Positions 1-8,794 of a DNA stretch of 43,335 nucleotides are shown here, piece after piece (position 1 is the first letter of the stretch; each line of letters begins with the position of its first letter). Location of the stretch: positions 1 to 43,335 of the forward strand of contig SHYG01000010.1 in the NCBI GenBank assembly GCA_009692925.1, given 5' to 3'. The translations under genes and the position numbers were made by a program. The DNA comes from Dehalococcoidia bacterium. Lineage in GTDB: Bacteria > Chloroflexota > Dehalococcoidia > Lucifugimonadales > UBA3495. Under the pieces are notes generated by a model that worked only from the letters and a program-made list of their open reading frames with translations, did not search any database and was not told the origin of the DNA.

Positions 1-2
1 CC

Positions 3-722
3 CTGACGCTGGTGGTCCAGCGCGCGCCCCATGTGCCTCACATCACCACTGGAGGCCTGGAGACCGTGGCGGTGCGGGTGCCCGCCCACCCGGTGGCCCT
101 GGCGCTGCTGCGGGCTGCCCAGCGACCCGTTGCGGCACCTTCCGCCAACCGCTCGGGGCGGCCCAGCCCCACCTGCGCGGGCCACGTGCTGGAGGATTTG
201 CAAGGTCGGGTAAAGCTGGTGCTGGATGCCGGCCCCTGCGCGGTGGGCGTTGAGTCCACCGTCCTGGACGTGACCCAAGACCCGCCGGTGCTCCTGCGCC
301 CCGGCGGCGTGACCCTGGAGGCCCTGGAGGCAGTGGTGGGCCATGTCGCCATGCCTCGAGAACTGGACCATGTCGCGGGCCGGTCTCCCGGCACTCGGTA
401 TCGCCATTACGCTCCCAGGGCCACGCTGCTGCTGGCCCCCGCCGGTGAGGTGGAGACTCTGGCGGCCCGGCTGTTGGATGAAGGCCGCACTGTGGGTATA
501 ATGACCCGGCTGCCGTTGCAGTTGCGCCACCCCAGGGTTAGGGTGCGGATAATTTCGGGCGACCTGGCCCAGTATGCCCGGGAGCTGTTTGCGGCGCTGC
601 GGGAGCTGGACACCCAGGGGTGCCAGGTCATTGTGGCGGAGAGCGTGGGGGAACAGGGTTTGGGCCTGGCGATAATGGACCGCCTGAGACGGGCCGCCGC
701 AGGCAGTCAGGGAAGAGAGTAG
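3..722 (+). CDS. sua5: Threonylcarbamoyl-AMP synthase, Sua5 type (5' partial)
   Basis: Makes threonylcarbamoyl-AMP from threonine, bicarbonate and ATP, the first step of t6A37 modification of ANN-decoding tRNAs. The gene enters from the left edge; the frame is open from base 3, so the N-terminal part of the YrdC domain is missing. Visible are the YrdC-fold segment [13 protein letters not shown], the GVESTVLD strand, the proline-rich [10 protein letters not shown] linker that separates YrdC from the Sua5 domain, and a C-terminal Sua5 domain of about 100 residues. The Sua5 extension distinguishes it from short TsaC. It ends 8 bp before purE and is probably cotranscribed with purEK. Family assignment is firm; only the start is unknown. 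Confidence 0.93.
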   Translation: MTLVVQRAPHVPHITTGGLETVAVRVPAHPVALALLRAAQRPVAAPSANRSGRPSPTCAGHVLEDLQGRVKLVLDAGPCAVGVESTVLDVTQDPPVLLRPGGVTLEALEAVVGHVAMPRELDHVAGRSPGTRYRHYAPRATLLLAPAGEVETLAARLLDEGRTVGIMTRLPLQLRHPRVRVRIISGDLAQYARELFAALRELDTQGCQVIVAESVGEQGLGLAIMDRLRRAAAGSQGRE

Positions 723-730
723 GGGAAGCA

Positions 731-1213
731 ATGGGAATGGACAAGCCACTGGTGGCGGTGATCATGGGTAGCCGGTCCGATATGGAGACCATGCAGCACG
801 CCGTGGATTTACTCAAGGCACTGGGCATCCCCCATGAGGTGCGCATTGTCTCGGCGCACCGCACGCCGGACCGCATGTTCCAGTTTGCCGCCTCCGCCGA
901 GGAGCGGGGCATTGAGGTCATCATCGCCGGGGCCGGCGGCGCCGCTCACCTGCCCGGCATGACCGCCGCCAAGACGGTGCTGCCGGTAATCGGCGTCCCG
1001 GTGCGCAGCGCGGCGCTCAACGGAATGGACTCGCTGCTCTCGATTGTGCAGATGCCCCGGGGCGTGCCCGTGGCCACGGTAGCCATCGGCCCGGCGGGCG
1101 CGTCCAATGCCGCCCTGCTGGCCGCCCAGATCCTGGGGGCCAAGTACCCGGAGATTCGCCAGCGGGTGGTGGCCCACCGTGCGGCCATGGCCCGCGAGGT
1201 TGAGGAGTCGTGA
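731..1213 (+). CDS. purE: N5-carboxyaminoimidazole ribonucleotide mutase PurE
   Basis: Class I PurE converts N5-CAIR to CAIR in de novo purine synthesis, acting directly after PurK. The 160-residue length is normal. GSRSD (13-17) and SAHRTP (41-46, His43 in the position of the catalytic His) form the active site, with [12 protein letters not shown] and the GVPV segment following. I chose the ATG at 731 because an AGGGGAAG ribosome-binding site precedes it and an upstream start would add unrelated residues inside sua5. The stop overlaps the purK start by 4 bp (GTGA), indicating translational coupling. Confidence 0.97.
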   Translation: MGMDKPLVAVIMGSRSDMETMQHAVDLLKALGIPHEVRIVSAHRTPDRMFQFAASAEERGIEVIIAGAGGAAHLPGMTAAKTVLPVIGVPVRSAALNGMDSLLSIVQMPRGVPVATVAIGPAGASNAALLAAQILGAKYPEIRQRVVAHRAAMAREVEES

Positions 1214-2448
1214 CATCCGCCACTCCGCGCCGCTGGCCGGATTTGACGGTGGGCATCATCGGCGGAGGCCAACTGGGCCGGATGCTGGCCCTGGAAGCCC
1301 GCCGCATGGGCGTCCACACCTGCGTGCTTGACCCGGACCAACGGTGTTCCGCCGGCCAGGTGGCTGACGAACACTTGGTGGCGTCCTTCAGCGACCGCGA
1401 GGCGGCCCGAGAGTTTGCCGGCCGAACTGACGTGGTCACTTACGAGTTTGAGCACATCGACGCGTCGCTGGTGGCGGAGGTGGAAGCCCTGCGGCCGGTG
1501 CACCCCAGCAGCAGCCTGCTGAAGATGGTCCAGCACCGGGTGCGCCAGAAGCAGGGGCTGCAAGACCTGGGCATCCCTTTGGCGGCGTTTCGTCCGGTGG
1601 ATACATGGCAAGACATGGAGCAGGCAGTCCACACCCTGGGGCTGCCCGCGGTGCTGAAGACCGCCACCTCGGGCTACGACGGCAAGGGGCAGGCGGTGCT
1701 CCACCGCGCGGCGGATGCCGAATCCAGCTTTCAGGCACTGCGGGGCCGCAGCGAAATGCTGGTGCTGGAGGAGTTTGTCCAGCTCGAAAAGGAGCTGTCG
1801 GTGGTGTGCGCCAGGGATGTTCATGGAAAGATGGCGTGCTACCCGGCGGTGGAGAACATCCACGTCAACGGAATACTGGACCTTACCCTGGCGCCGGCCC
1901 GGGTCAGCCCAGCCCTTGCCGCGGCGGCCCAGGAGCTGGCAGGCAGCATTGCCCAAAAGCTGGGCGTGGTTGGCCTGCTATGCGTGGAGATGTTCCTGGC
2001 CAAAGATGGCCGCCTGCTGGTCAACGAGCTGGCGCCCCGGCCCCACAACTCGGGACATCACACCCTGGACGCCTGCCCGACTTCTCAATTCGAGCAGCTT
2101 CTGCGCATCCTGTGCCGGCTCCCCCTGGGAGTCACGGAGCTGACCACGCCCGCGGTGATGGCCAACCTGCTGGGGGATTTGTGGGTCAGCGCCGACGGCG
2201 GCCTGGACTTTGCGGCGGCGCTGGCAGTGCCTGGAGTCAAGCTCCACCTCTACAACAAGCACGGGGTCTATCCGGGGCGAAAGATGGGGCACCTCTGCGC
2301 CGTGGCGCCCACGCTGGAGACCGCATTGAGCCGGGCGCTGGCGGCGCGGGCCGCGCTTACCGGGCCCAAGAGCCTGGGAAGCGGCGACTCTGGATACACC
2401 GACACGCCGGTTCGCACCGCTGCCGAGCGGACGGAGCACAGAAGCTGA
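1210..2448 (+). CDS. purK: N5-carboxyaminoimidazole ribonucleotide synthetase PurK
   Basis: ATP-grasp enzyme that makes N5-CAIR from AIR, bicarbonate and ATP. It starts with GTG overlapping the purE stop. Near the N-terminus is the nucleotide-binding GGGQLGRM (18-25); the ATP-grasp core includes [14 protein letters not shown] and the [16 protein letters not shown] segment typical of PurK. At 412 residues it is slightly longer than many PurK proteins because of extra residues at both ends. It is the last gene before a clear rho-independent terminator, so sua5-purE-purK looks like one transcription unit, perhaps with genes left of the window. Confidence 0.96.
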   Translation: MTSATPRRWPDLTVGIIGGGQLGRMLALEARRMGVHTCVLDPDQRCSAGQVADEHLVASFSDREAAREFAGRTDVVTYEFEHIDASLVAEVEALRPVHPSSSLLKMVQHRVRQKQGLQDLGIPLAAFRPVDTWQDMEQAVHTLGLPAVLKTATSGYDGKGQAVLHRAADAESSFQALRGRSEMLVLEEFVQLEKELSVVCARDVHGKMACYPAVENIHVNGILDLTLAPARVSPALAAAAQELAGSIAQKLGVVGLLCVEMFLAKDGRLLVNELAPRPHNSGHHTLDACPTSQFEQLLRILCRLPLGVTELTTPAVMANLLGDLWVSADGGLDFAAALAVPGVKLHLYNKHGVYPGRKMGHLCAVAPTLETALSRALAARAALTGPKSLGSGDSGYTDTPVRTAAERTEHRS

Positions 2449-2492
2449 CCCTGGTACCGTATACCTGACCCCTGTACGCTGCGCTCACCATC

Positions 2493-2524
2493 AAGGCCCT
2501 GGCATATCGCCGGGGCCTTTTTAA
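2493..2524 (+). terminator. Rho-independent terminator of purEK
   Basis: The arms AAGGCCCTGG and CCGGGGCCTT pair over 10 positions (one U-G) around a 7-base loop and are followed at once by a run of T. It lies 45 bp after the purK stop. It also marks the last sequence that clearly belongs to the purine operon before the IS110-related leader. Confidence 0.85.
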
Positions 2525-2572
2525 TTCCTGATCCACCGCTTTCTTGAACACCCTCGCATATTTCCCTTGACC

Positions 2573-2600
2573 TTGGCAGACGAAATCCCCCTTGTATATT
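2573..2600 (+). promoter_or_regulatory. Candidate sigma-70 promoter in the IS110 leader
   Basis: TTGGCA (2573-2578, one mismatch to the -35 consensus) and TATATT (2595-2600, one mismatch to the -10 consensus) are separated by 16 bp. Predicted transcription would start near 2607, leaving about 178 nt of untranslated leader before the transposase ATG. This is inference from consensus matching only. Confidence 0.45.
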
Positions 2601-2606
2601 GACGGA

Positions 2607-2784
2607 CGAGGACGGAGATAAGACCGTATTCCCCCTGGGGCATAATAGCCCGTGGGCGAGATTGGTCTACCCTCCGCCCCTGGCTGAGTGCGGACGGCAT
2701 CTTGGGCCACCAAGCCAGTATAGACAAGGTTGCACCGCCTGGGGCAGGTAGGGCACCGTCCCAACCTAGCGAGGAGGATTTGGG
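2607..2784 (+). ncRNA. Candidate IS110 bridge-RNA leader
   Basis: IS110-family elements of the IS621 group encode a structured bridge RNA of about 177 nt in the non-coding stretch before the transposase, which base-pairs with donor and target DNA. Here a stretch of nearly the same length lies between a plausible promoter and the transposase ATG. Visible pairings are AGACC (2621-2625) with GGTCT (2664-2668) enclosing a GGGC...GCCC hairpin, CTTGG/CCAAG near 2702-2715, and AGGTTG/CAACCT near 2728-2765. Loop-to-DNA complementarity could not be tested because the element ends are not known. Confidence 0.4.
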
Positions 2785-3693
2785 ATGCGTTATCTTGGGG
2801 TAGATGTGGCCAAGGACACCTTGGAAGTGGCTGATGCTTCGGGAAAGCAGCGGCGTTCTTTTCCAAACACGGGGGAAGGCATCGAGGCGTTGCTCCACCG
2901 GCTGGTCCAGGATTTCTGCTCTGAGGAGTTGCACCTGGTGCTGGAACCTACCAGCACCTACCATCATCCCCTGGTGGTGGCGCTGGCGGCCCAGCAGGTT
3001 CCTTACACCCTGATCAATCCCGCCCATACCGCTGCCTTTGCGCGGGTGCAAGGGAAACGGGCTAAGACCGACCGGGTCGATGCCCGGCTGCTGGCCTCCC
3101 TGGGGGAGAGCCAGCAGCCGGAACCCACGCAGCCTCCCCAGGAAGACCAAGAAGAGCTGCGGGCGACACGCCGCCACCTGGAATGGCTGGAACAGGAACT
3201 GCAGCGGGCCCACAACCGGCTGGAGGCGGCCCGCTTCTCCACCTGGACTCCCCAGGCAGTGCTCCAGAGCCTGGAGCGGACCATCCAGCAACTGGAAGAG
3301 GAAGTCTGGCAGGTGCACGAAGCCCTGGAGACTCAACAGCAGGCGCGCCCGGACTGGACCGTCCAGATGAAGCTGCTGACCTCCATTCCTGGCGTGGGCA
3401 AGAAGACCGCGCTGTTGGTGTTGAGTGAGCTGCCGCCGGTGACCAGTTGCGCCAGCGCCAAGAGTTGGGTGGCCTTTTGCGGGCTGAACCCGGAACCTAG
3501 AGACTCGGGGAAAGCCCATCACAGCCGGCTCAGCCGCATGGGCACCGCCAGGGTGCGAGCGGGACTGTATCTGCCCGCGGTGAGCGCCCTGCGCTGCAAC
3601 CCGCTGGTCAAGGCCCTGGGAGACCGACTCAAGGCGCGGGGCAAAATCGGCCGAGTGCGGGTGGTGGCTGCCATGCATAAGCTGCTGCGGTGA
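2785..3693 (+). CDS. IS110-family transposase (C-terminus possibly truncated)
   Basis: RNA-guided DEDD recombinase of the IS110 family. The N-terminal RuvC-like domain shows GVD (Asp7), LEPTSTY with the Glu, and KTDRVDARLLASL with the last two acidic residues. A coiled middle region follows, then the C-terminal Tnp_20 domain with SIPGVGKKTALLVLSEL, a serine-containing RDSGKAHHSRLSRMG segment and VVAAMHKLLR. The start has a GAGGAGG ribosome-binding site. Members usually continue some 10-20 residues after the KLL motif; here TGA follows KLLR directly, so a small truncation or frameshift is possible. No terminal inverted repeats are expected for this family, so the element ends cannot be placed by eye. 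Confidence 0.92.
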   Translation: MRYLGVDVAKDTLEVADASGKQRRSFPNTGEGIEALLHRLVQDFCSEELHLVLEPTSTYHHPLVVALAAQQVPYTLINPAHTAAFARVQGKRAKTDRVDARLLASLGESQQPEPTQPPQEDQEELRATRRHLEWLEQELQRAHNRLEAARFSTWTPQAVLQSLERTIQQLEEEVWQVHEALETQQQARPDWTVQMKLLTSIPGVGKKTALLVLSELPPVTSCASAKSWVAFCGLNPEPRDSGKAHHSRLSRMGTARVRAGLYLPAVSALRCNPLVKALGDRLKARGKIGRVRVVAAMHKLLR

Positions 3694-3826
3694 TGGTGAC
3701 GGGTGTGGGCATTTACGGCTGGTATATAGGATTTTTCCGGTGATGGTCTGGGCGCTGCAAATGGCGCGTCAGCTCCTGTCCAGGCGAGGGCAGTGAGCTG
3801 GACCGACAAGTTCTTACTTATACATA

Positions 3827-4040
3827 GCTAAGAGTGTGTTTAGAAAGTGTCCTTTCCCCCCCTTACGAGGGGGGAGATACAGAGGGGGTGGTCTGCGCCT
3901 AGCGCTGTGCCGCAGAAGTCGGGGCACGACCCCCCTGTAGTCCCCCCTTCGTAAGGGGGGGGCGGGACGGTCCATCCTTCTCCCCCTTTAGATAAGGAGA
4001 GGGACTTTTTAGACCCGCGCCCAGACAGCGCGCTCTAAAA
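3827..4040. repeat. Palindromic MITE-like element R1, copy 1
   Basis: The first half and second half are imperfect reverse complements: CCCTTACGAGGGGGGAGATA pairs with the later TAGTCCCCCCTTCGTAAGGG, and the outer TTTAGAAAGTGTCC pairs with GGGACTTTTTAGAC. A second copy lies at 41650-41831 with most of the same sequence (GCTAAGAG..., TCTAGAAAG, GAGATACAGAGGGGGT, AAGTCGGGGCACGACCCCCC). I see no coding potential. It fills most of the space between the transposase and the broken hydrolase; bases 3694-3826 show nothing I recognise. Confidence 0.75.
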
Positions 4041-4068
4041 GCGGAGGCCAGCCCTCCGCCCTTCACTT

Positions 4069-5016
4069 TTATTTCTTCAGGTGCTGGCCCAGCCACCCCA
4101 GCATTTTGGTCCACGCCTGCTGCGCCGCCTGGGGATGGTACTCGACCTTGTGGTTGTTGAAAAACCCGTGGTCGGCGCCGGGGTATGTCACCAACTCGTA
4201 GGTCTTTCCTCCCTGTTTGAGTGACGCCTCCAGGTCTGGAATTCCAGCGTTTACCCGGCTATCGTTGCCGGCATACATGCCTAACACCGCCGCCTTCATG
4301 TTCGCCACGTCAGCCACTGGCGGGGCTGAGCCGTAGAAGGGCACGGCCGCCCGGACATCCGGGTTGCGCACTGCCAGCAGCTAGGCCACCCCACCGCCCT
4401 GGCAGAAGCCGGTGACACCCACCCGGTCCCGCCGGACGTAGGACAGTCCTTGCAGGTATCGTAAACCCGTCGCGGCGTCGGCCTGGCGCTGCTCCGCGGG
4501 AATCTCCCGCTGGAAAGCCTGCGTCTGGGCGGGATCAGCGGTGGTGCCTCCCTTGTGGGAGACGAGGTCCACTGCCAGCGCGGCATAGCCTTCCAGGGCC
4601 AGGCGGCGGGCCAGGTCGGCGAAATGCGGCTGGAGGCCCACATTTTCGTGGATCACCAGCACGGCCGGGAACGGGCCTTGACCCTGCGGACGGGCTAAAT
4701 ACCCCTTCACCATGCCGGCGTCGCCCGCGAACTCCACGGGGCCGGCCTGAATGCGCGGGTCGTTGGGTCGCACCATTATCCCCGGCTCCCGAGTGGGAGT
4801 GGGCGCAGCAGTAGACGTGGGCGCCGTGGGCTGAGTTGGCGCAGGCGCCGTGGTGGGAGCGGGCGCCAAAGTGGGAGAGGCCGCGGCTCCGCAGGCCAGA
4901 CTCCCTGCAGCGGTCAGCGCCAGCGCGGAGCCGTCTGCCGGGATTTCCGCCCGCCACAGAAACCCGCGGCGGGTCAGCAGTCCGTCCTGATAAGCCTGGT
5001 ACAACTGGTCAGCCAT
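4069..5016 (-). pseudogene. Dienelactone hydrolase-like lipoprotein, interrupted by in-frame TAG
   Basis: An alpha/beta hydrolase of the dienelactone hydrolase family with an export signal, split by an amber codon (4381-4383, codon 212) immediately after the nucleophile elbow GFCQGGGVA. The same frame continues with LLAVRNPDVRAAVPFYG, GNDSRVNAG (Asp) and YPGADHGFFN (His), so all catalytic parts remain. The N-terminus has TRRGFL and a later LACG, resembling a Tat lipoprotein signal, but the stretch between reads WRAEIPADGSALAL, with charged and proline residues where a hydrophobic helix is expected. That extra degradation supports true decay rather than a lone sequencing error. A linker rich in Thr, Ala and Pro follows. 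ATG at 5016 chosen because the sequence before it is not conserved-looking. Confidence 0.8.
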
Positions 5017-5119
5017 AACATGCTTTCGATCGTCCAGCTTTGCTCCGTCCGTCAATATGACCAAATTCGCTATGTTATACGCAGGCAGCGGGCCGGCGGA
5101 TTCATCGGCGGGCCGCCAA

Positions 5120-6229
5120 CTACTCCTGCACCAGGAAGCACGAGGAGGCTTTGAACACCGCCCACAGGGTCTGTCCCGGCCGGATGCCCATCTCCGTCAG
5201 GGAGCTGCCGGTGATGCGGCAGCACAGTGGGACGCCCCCACAGTCCAAGACCACCTCGTACCCCGGCGGCCGGGGTTCCACTCTGGTTACTACTCCCTGC
5301 AGCCGATTGCGGGCGGAGGTGTGGCGCGGCTCTTCCCCGGCCAGGATTATGTCCGAGGCGCGCAGGCCCACCGTCACCTGCTCTCCCTCCCGGCAGTCCG
5401 CCAGGGGGACTTCTAGCCGCAGCCCCTGCGGTGCGCCCTCGCCAACGCACACCATCGTGCCGTCGGCGGAGTTACAGCGCTCCACCCGCAGCGGCAGCAG
5501 ATTCTCCACTCCCACCAGCCGGGCTACCCGTCCCTGGCCGGGCTGCCCCAGCACCTGCAGCGGCTCTCCCTGGGCCAAACAGCGCCCGCCATCAATGACC
5601 TGCACCATGTCCCCCAGGGCCAGGGCATCCTCCCGGTCGTGGGTTACGAGCACCACTGGGATGTGGGCCGCACGCAGGAAATTCCGCAGCTCCCGGCGCA
5701 GCTCGCGGCGCAGCTCGGCGTCCAGGGAGGAGAAAGGCTCATCCAGCAGTAGCGCCTGGGGGTTGGAAGCCAGCGCCCTGGCCAGGGCAACCCGCTGCTG
5801 CTGCCCCCCGGAAAGCTCAAGGGGGCGCCGCTGCTCCAACCCGTCCAGCTGGTAGGTTTGGACCAGCTCCAGCACCCGCTCTGGCGCCTCATGCCGCACG
5901 TCTGGGGGAAGGCCAAAGGCGATATTTTCCTCCACTGTGAGGTGGGGAAACAGCGCGTAGTCCTGGAAAACGTACCCCACCTGCCGTTCTCGCGCTGGGA
6001 GGTTTACCGGCGGCCCCTCCGGCCCGCGGCAGAACAGAGTCTTGCCATTCAGCACCACCTCTCCGGCGTCGGGGGTGGACAATCCGGCGATGGCGTTCAG
6101 GGTCTGGGTTTTGCCTGCTCCCGAGGGGCCAAAGAGCAGCAACACGCCAGGGCCTGCGGACAGCTCCACCTCCAGGTGGAAACTGCCAATCTGCTTCTGG
6201 ATGGTTGCCCTGAGGAGCGGTTCAATCAT
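5120..6229 (-). CDS. modC: Molybdate ABC transporter ATP-binding protein ModC
   Basis: ATPase that drives molybdate import. It has Walker A GPSGAGKT (34-41), a Q-loop in VGYVFQDYALFPH, the ABC signature LSGGQQQR, Walker B ALLLDEPFSSLD and the H-loop VTHDRED. After the ATPase domain (to about residue 235) comes a C-terminal TOBE/MOP-like region that binds oxyanion in the ModC subfamily. Its start overlaps modB by 8 bp and it is the last gene of modABC. The TOBE domain and the neighbours support molybdate (or tungstate) over sulfate. Related CysA/WtpC proteins are the alternative. Confidence 0.9.
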   Translation of the reverse strand: MIEPLLRATIQKQIGSFHLEVELSAGPGVLLLFGPSGAGKTQTLNAIAGLSTPDAGEVVLNGKTLFCRGPEGPPVNLPARERQVGYVFQDYALFPHLTVEENIAFGLPPDVRHEAPERVLELVQTYQLDGLEQRRPLELSGGQQQRVALARALASNPQALLLDEPFSSLDAELRRELRRELRNFLRAAHIPVVLVTHDREDALALGDMVQVIDGGRCLAQGEPLQVLGQPGQGRVARLVGVENLLPLRVERCNSADGTMVCVGEGAPQGLRLEVPLADCREGEQVTVGLRASDIILAGEEPRHTSARNRLQGVVTRVEPRPPGYEVVLDCGGVPLCCRITGSSLTEMGIRPGQTLWAVFKASSCFLVQE

Positions 6230-6917
6230 GGGATCGCCTGACCGGCATGAACGGCAGGAAGCTGGCGGATGAGAATCGCCGGGAGTATTCGGCCTGGCGC
6301 ACCAGCCAGAGGCAGAGGAAAGCCAGCGCAGTCATAATCAGCACCATCTGGTTGGCCAAATCATACTGGCGGTTTTGCACCGCATCGTAAATCGCCAGAG
6401 GCATGGTCTGAGTGCGGCCGGGGATGCTGCCTGCCACCATCAGAGTAGCCCCAAACTCGCTGATGGCGCGGGCTGCCCCCAGCAGCAGGCCCGCCAGAAT
6501 CCCCCGGCGGGCCAAAGGGAGCGTCACTCGCCACAACACCCGCAGTTCCGTGGCCCCCAGGGTCCGCGCCGCATTCTCCACCGACGGATCAACTTCCGCG
6601 ATTGCCGCCCTGGCCGACTGGACCATCAGGGGCAGCCCGACCACCGCCGATGCCAGCGCCGCCCCTTGCCAGGTAAACAGGAGGTTGATCCCCAGCCATT
6701 CCACCAAGGGGCTGCCCCGGCCCAGGGCGATGAGCAGGTAGAATCCCACCACGCTGGGGGGCAACACCAGGGGGAGCAGCACCAGGGTTTCCACCACCAC
6801 CCGGCCGCGAAACCGGGCGCGGGCCAGCAGGAGCGACAGGGGAAGACCGATTGCCGCAATCAGCAGGGTGGCCACCACCGTGACCAGAAGGGAAAGGCCC
6901 AGCGCCGGCCAGATCAT
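6222..6917 (-). CDS. modB: Molybdate ABC transporter permease ModB
   Basis: Integral membrane permease of 231 residues with about five or six hydrophobic segments. The EAA loop that docks with the ATPase is visible as NAARTLGATELRVLWRVTLP, and ARAISEFGATLMVAG is characteristic of ModB/CysT-type permeases. It overlaps modA by 4 bp and modC by 8 bp, so the three are translationally coupled. Together with modA and modC it forms a high-affinity molybdate importer, which would feed molybdopterin enzymes such as the CoxM/CoxS-type proteins near 40-41 kb (inference). Confidence 0.92.
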   Translation of the reverse strand: MIWPALGLSLLVTVVATLLIAAIGLPLSLLLARARFRGRVVVETLVLLPLVLPPSVVGFYLLIALGRGSPLVEWLGINLLFTWQGAALASAVVGLPLMVQSARAAIAEVDPSVENAARTLGATELRVLWRVTLPLARRGILAGLLLGAARAISEFGATLMVAGSIPGRTQTMPLAIYDAVQNRQYDLANQMVLIMTALAFLCLWLVRQAEYSRRFSSASFLPFMPVRRSHD

Positions 6918-7744
6918 TGGCCCTGCCCCGAGCTGGGGAGAGCAAACCCGTGCTTCTCCATTACCTGCCTCCCCTGGGCGCCACTGACAAACCGGGCGAA
7001 CTGCAGCGCCTCTCGCTGCCTGGGCGTGCCCTTTACGATTGCCATGCCCTGGTCAATGGGCTTGTAGAGGTTCTCCGACACCGGCACCCACTGTCCGCCG
7101 CCCGCCTGCAGCGCCAGAGACAGGGCTACAATGGCGACGTCCACATTGCCGCTTTGAGCATACTGGAAGGCCTGGTTCACGTTCTCCCCCAGGACCAGTT
7201 TGGGCTGCACCTTCTCCCACACCCCGGCGGACTGGAGGGCTTCCCGGGCGGCGACGCCGTAAGGGGCATGATCCGGGTTGGCGATGGCGAAACGCCGCAC
7301 CTCGGGGTGTGTCAGGTCACTTACACGCTGCACCGGGAAGGGGCTGTCGGCACGGCTCCAGAGCACGATGAAGCCTCGGGCGTAGCGGATAGATGTGCCC
7401 GGAACGATCAACCCCTGGCGCTCCAGCTCAGTAATATAGGATACGTTGGCCGCAGCAAACAGGTCCACCGGCGCGCCCCGCTCAATCTGCTGGGCCAGCA
7501 TTCCGGTGGACCCAAAGTTGAAGATGACCTTCACGCCGGTCTGCTCCTCAAAAACACGGCCCATCTCCTGAAACGCGGGGGTCAGGTCCGAGGCCGCAGA
7601 AACCGTCAATGTCAATTTCCCACTGGGCACTCCAGGGCCCGCCGCCGGTGAGTTGCAGCCGAGGGCTCCAGCAAGGAGGATACCCAGCACTATGCAGGCC
7701 CAGTTAAACACTGTCGCAGGCGTTCCACGGCCTTGACGCGCCAA
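6914..7744 (-). CDS. modA: Molybdate-binding lipoprotein ModA
   Basis: Extracytoplasmic binding protein of 276 residues. An N-terminal signal with basic residues, a hydrophobic core and ALGC (Cys30) suggests a lipoprotein. Family hallmarks are LTVSAASDLTPAFQEMG, FNFGSTGMLAQQIERGAPVDLFAAA and the later VDVAIVALS. The start is TTG at 7744, with a stop just upstream in frame; a GTG 11 codons further in is an alternative but would remove the basic N-region. First gene of modABC. It is divergent from the Lin0512-type gene, with 85 bp between them in which I see no clear ModE-like site. Confidence 0.92.
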   Translation of the reverse strand: MARQGRGTPATVFNWACIVLGILLAGALGCNSPAAGPGVPSGKLTLTVSAASDLTPAFQEMGRVFEEQTGVKVIFNFGSTGMLAQQIERGAPVDLFAAANVSYITELERQGLIVPGTSIRYARGFIVLWSRADSPFPVQRVSDLTHPEVRRFAIANPDHAPYGVAAREALQSAGVWEKVQPKLVLGENVNQAFQYAQSGNVDVAIVALSLALQAGGGQWVPVSENLYKPIDQGMAIVKGTPRQREALQFARFVSGAQGRQVMEKHGFALPSSGQGQ

Positions 7745-7829
7745 GGGTGGTGGTGTCTAATGGGTCTCCAGCAGCAAGCATCAGGCTCCAAGAGCTTGCC
7801 AAAAAGCTTGTTAGGTGAGGAGGCGCGGC

Positions 7830-8174
7830 ATGGCCCTGGTTCGATGCATCCTGGAGATGGGCATGGGAGTGGACATTCATGGGAAGGATTATACCAGCGC
7901 GGCGAAGCGGGCCGTGTTTGACGCCCTGCACCACAGCAGCCTGGGATTCCAAAGGCTGCTGGGGAAGACCGCCGATGATATGCGGGTGGACATCACCATC
8001 GGCATACCCAACCCGCGAGCAGTGGACAAGGATGCGGTGGTAGCCACGCTGCCCCACGGCACCGGATACATCAAGGTGGTGCAGGGCGGCTTGGAGATCC
8101 CCAGTGAGAACGGCCAGGACGCCTGCGTCATCGCCAACGCCGCGGTGATGGTCAGCTTCGACGACGGCAAGTAG
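7830..8174 (+). CDS. Lin0512-family conserved protein
   Basis: Small protein of 114 residues matching the Lin0512/TIGR02058 family in its opening MALVRCILEMGMGVDIHGKD, the AAKRAVFDALHHSSLGF segment and the IPNPRAVD motif. The function of the family is not known to me; it is usually described as a conserved hypothetical protein. ATG 7830 is chosen because GGAGG lies 7 bp upstream, while the earlier GTG would place that site inside the coding sequence. It is a single-gene unit, divergent from modA and convergent with the next gene across a perfect palindrome. Confidence 0.85.
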   Translation: MALVRCILEMGMGVDIHGKDYTSAAKRAVFDALHHSSLGFQRLLGKTADDMRVDITIGIPNPRAVDKDAVVATLPHGTGYIKVVQGGLEIPSENGQDACVIANAAVMVSFDDGK

Positions 8175-8204
8175 CTGGCGGGCCGTCTCCAGCATTTTCC
8201 GATA

Positions 8205-8248
8205 AAACGATCCCCCAGCCTCGGCTAGCCGAGGCTGGGGGATCGTTT
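8205..8248. terminator. 44-bp perfect palindrome, likely bidirectional terminator
   Basis: Two 22-base arms with no mismatch centred between 8226 and 8227 (GGCTAGCC at the centre, AAACGATC / GATCGTTT at the ends). It lies between the 3' ends of two convergent genes (stops at 8174 and 8314), with short T runs on both exits. A two-way terminator is the simplest reading. Bases 8249-8313 hold nothing else I recognise. Confidence 0.75.
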
Positions 8249-8313
8249 GTGCCGCGGATCTGGAGAGCGATTAAGGACAGGCCACTCCGCCAGCAGCGAA
8301 GCGCCGGGGCAGT

Positions 8314-8562
8314 CTAGTGATGCCCGCCGGGCGCGCGGGTGCCGTAGGTCTTGGTGCCCGCTTTGCGAATGCAGAACTTGATGGTGTTCTGGAGGTTCTT
8401 GGGATCCTGTTTGTGCGATTTTTGGACATGCTGGGAAATCTGGCTCATCACCGCAGCCTCGGTGGCAGCCTTGACCATATGCTGGCAGGGCTGGCCATTC
8501 TCGTCGACTGCGAGGGAGAGGAAATAGGAGCATCGCACGTAGTACGTAGGCGCAGTAGGCAT
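8314..8562 (-). CDS. Small DUF1059-like protein
   Basis: 82 residues beginning MPTAPTYYVRCSYFLSLAVD. The core CQHMVKAATEAAVMSQISQH followed by VQKSHK resembles DUF1059 proteins, where a Cys-containing strand is followed by a helix ending in H..K.HG/H. The match is by pattern, not search. The C-terminus is basic and ends in His-His. The ATG at 8562 has an AGGAGGAGA ribosome-binding site 5 bp upstream, so the longer upstream reading is rejected. It is transcribed alone. The 230 bp before it, up to the hyuB stop at 8795, contain nothing I recognise. Confidence 0.6.
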   Translation of the reverse strand: MPTAPTYYVRCSYFLSLAVDENGQPCQHMVKAATEAAVMSQISQHVQKSHKQDPKNLQNTIKFCIRKAGTKTYGTRAPGGHH

Positions 8563-8794
8563 AATTCTCCTCCTTACATTCCGGCCTGGGTTATGTCTGG
8601 AACCTGCCCAGTCGCGATTTGCAGCGCTATTATACGACATCAGCGCAAGTCTGGCACCTGTGACCAGCGACTGTCGCCCCGGCTCACAATATCGCCTCAG
8701 CCGCCGATGGGGAAGTATATTGGCACTGCCATGCGCTGTCAAATCCGGCTCAGGGATTTCCCCTAGGCTCGGCGTTATCCATGCCTGACGGCGC

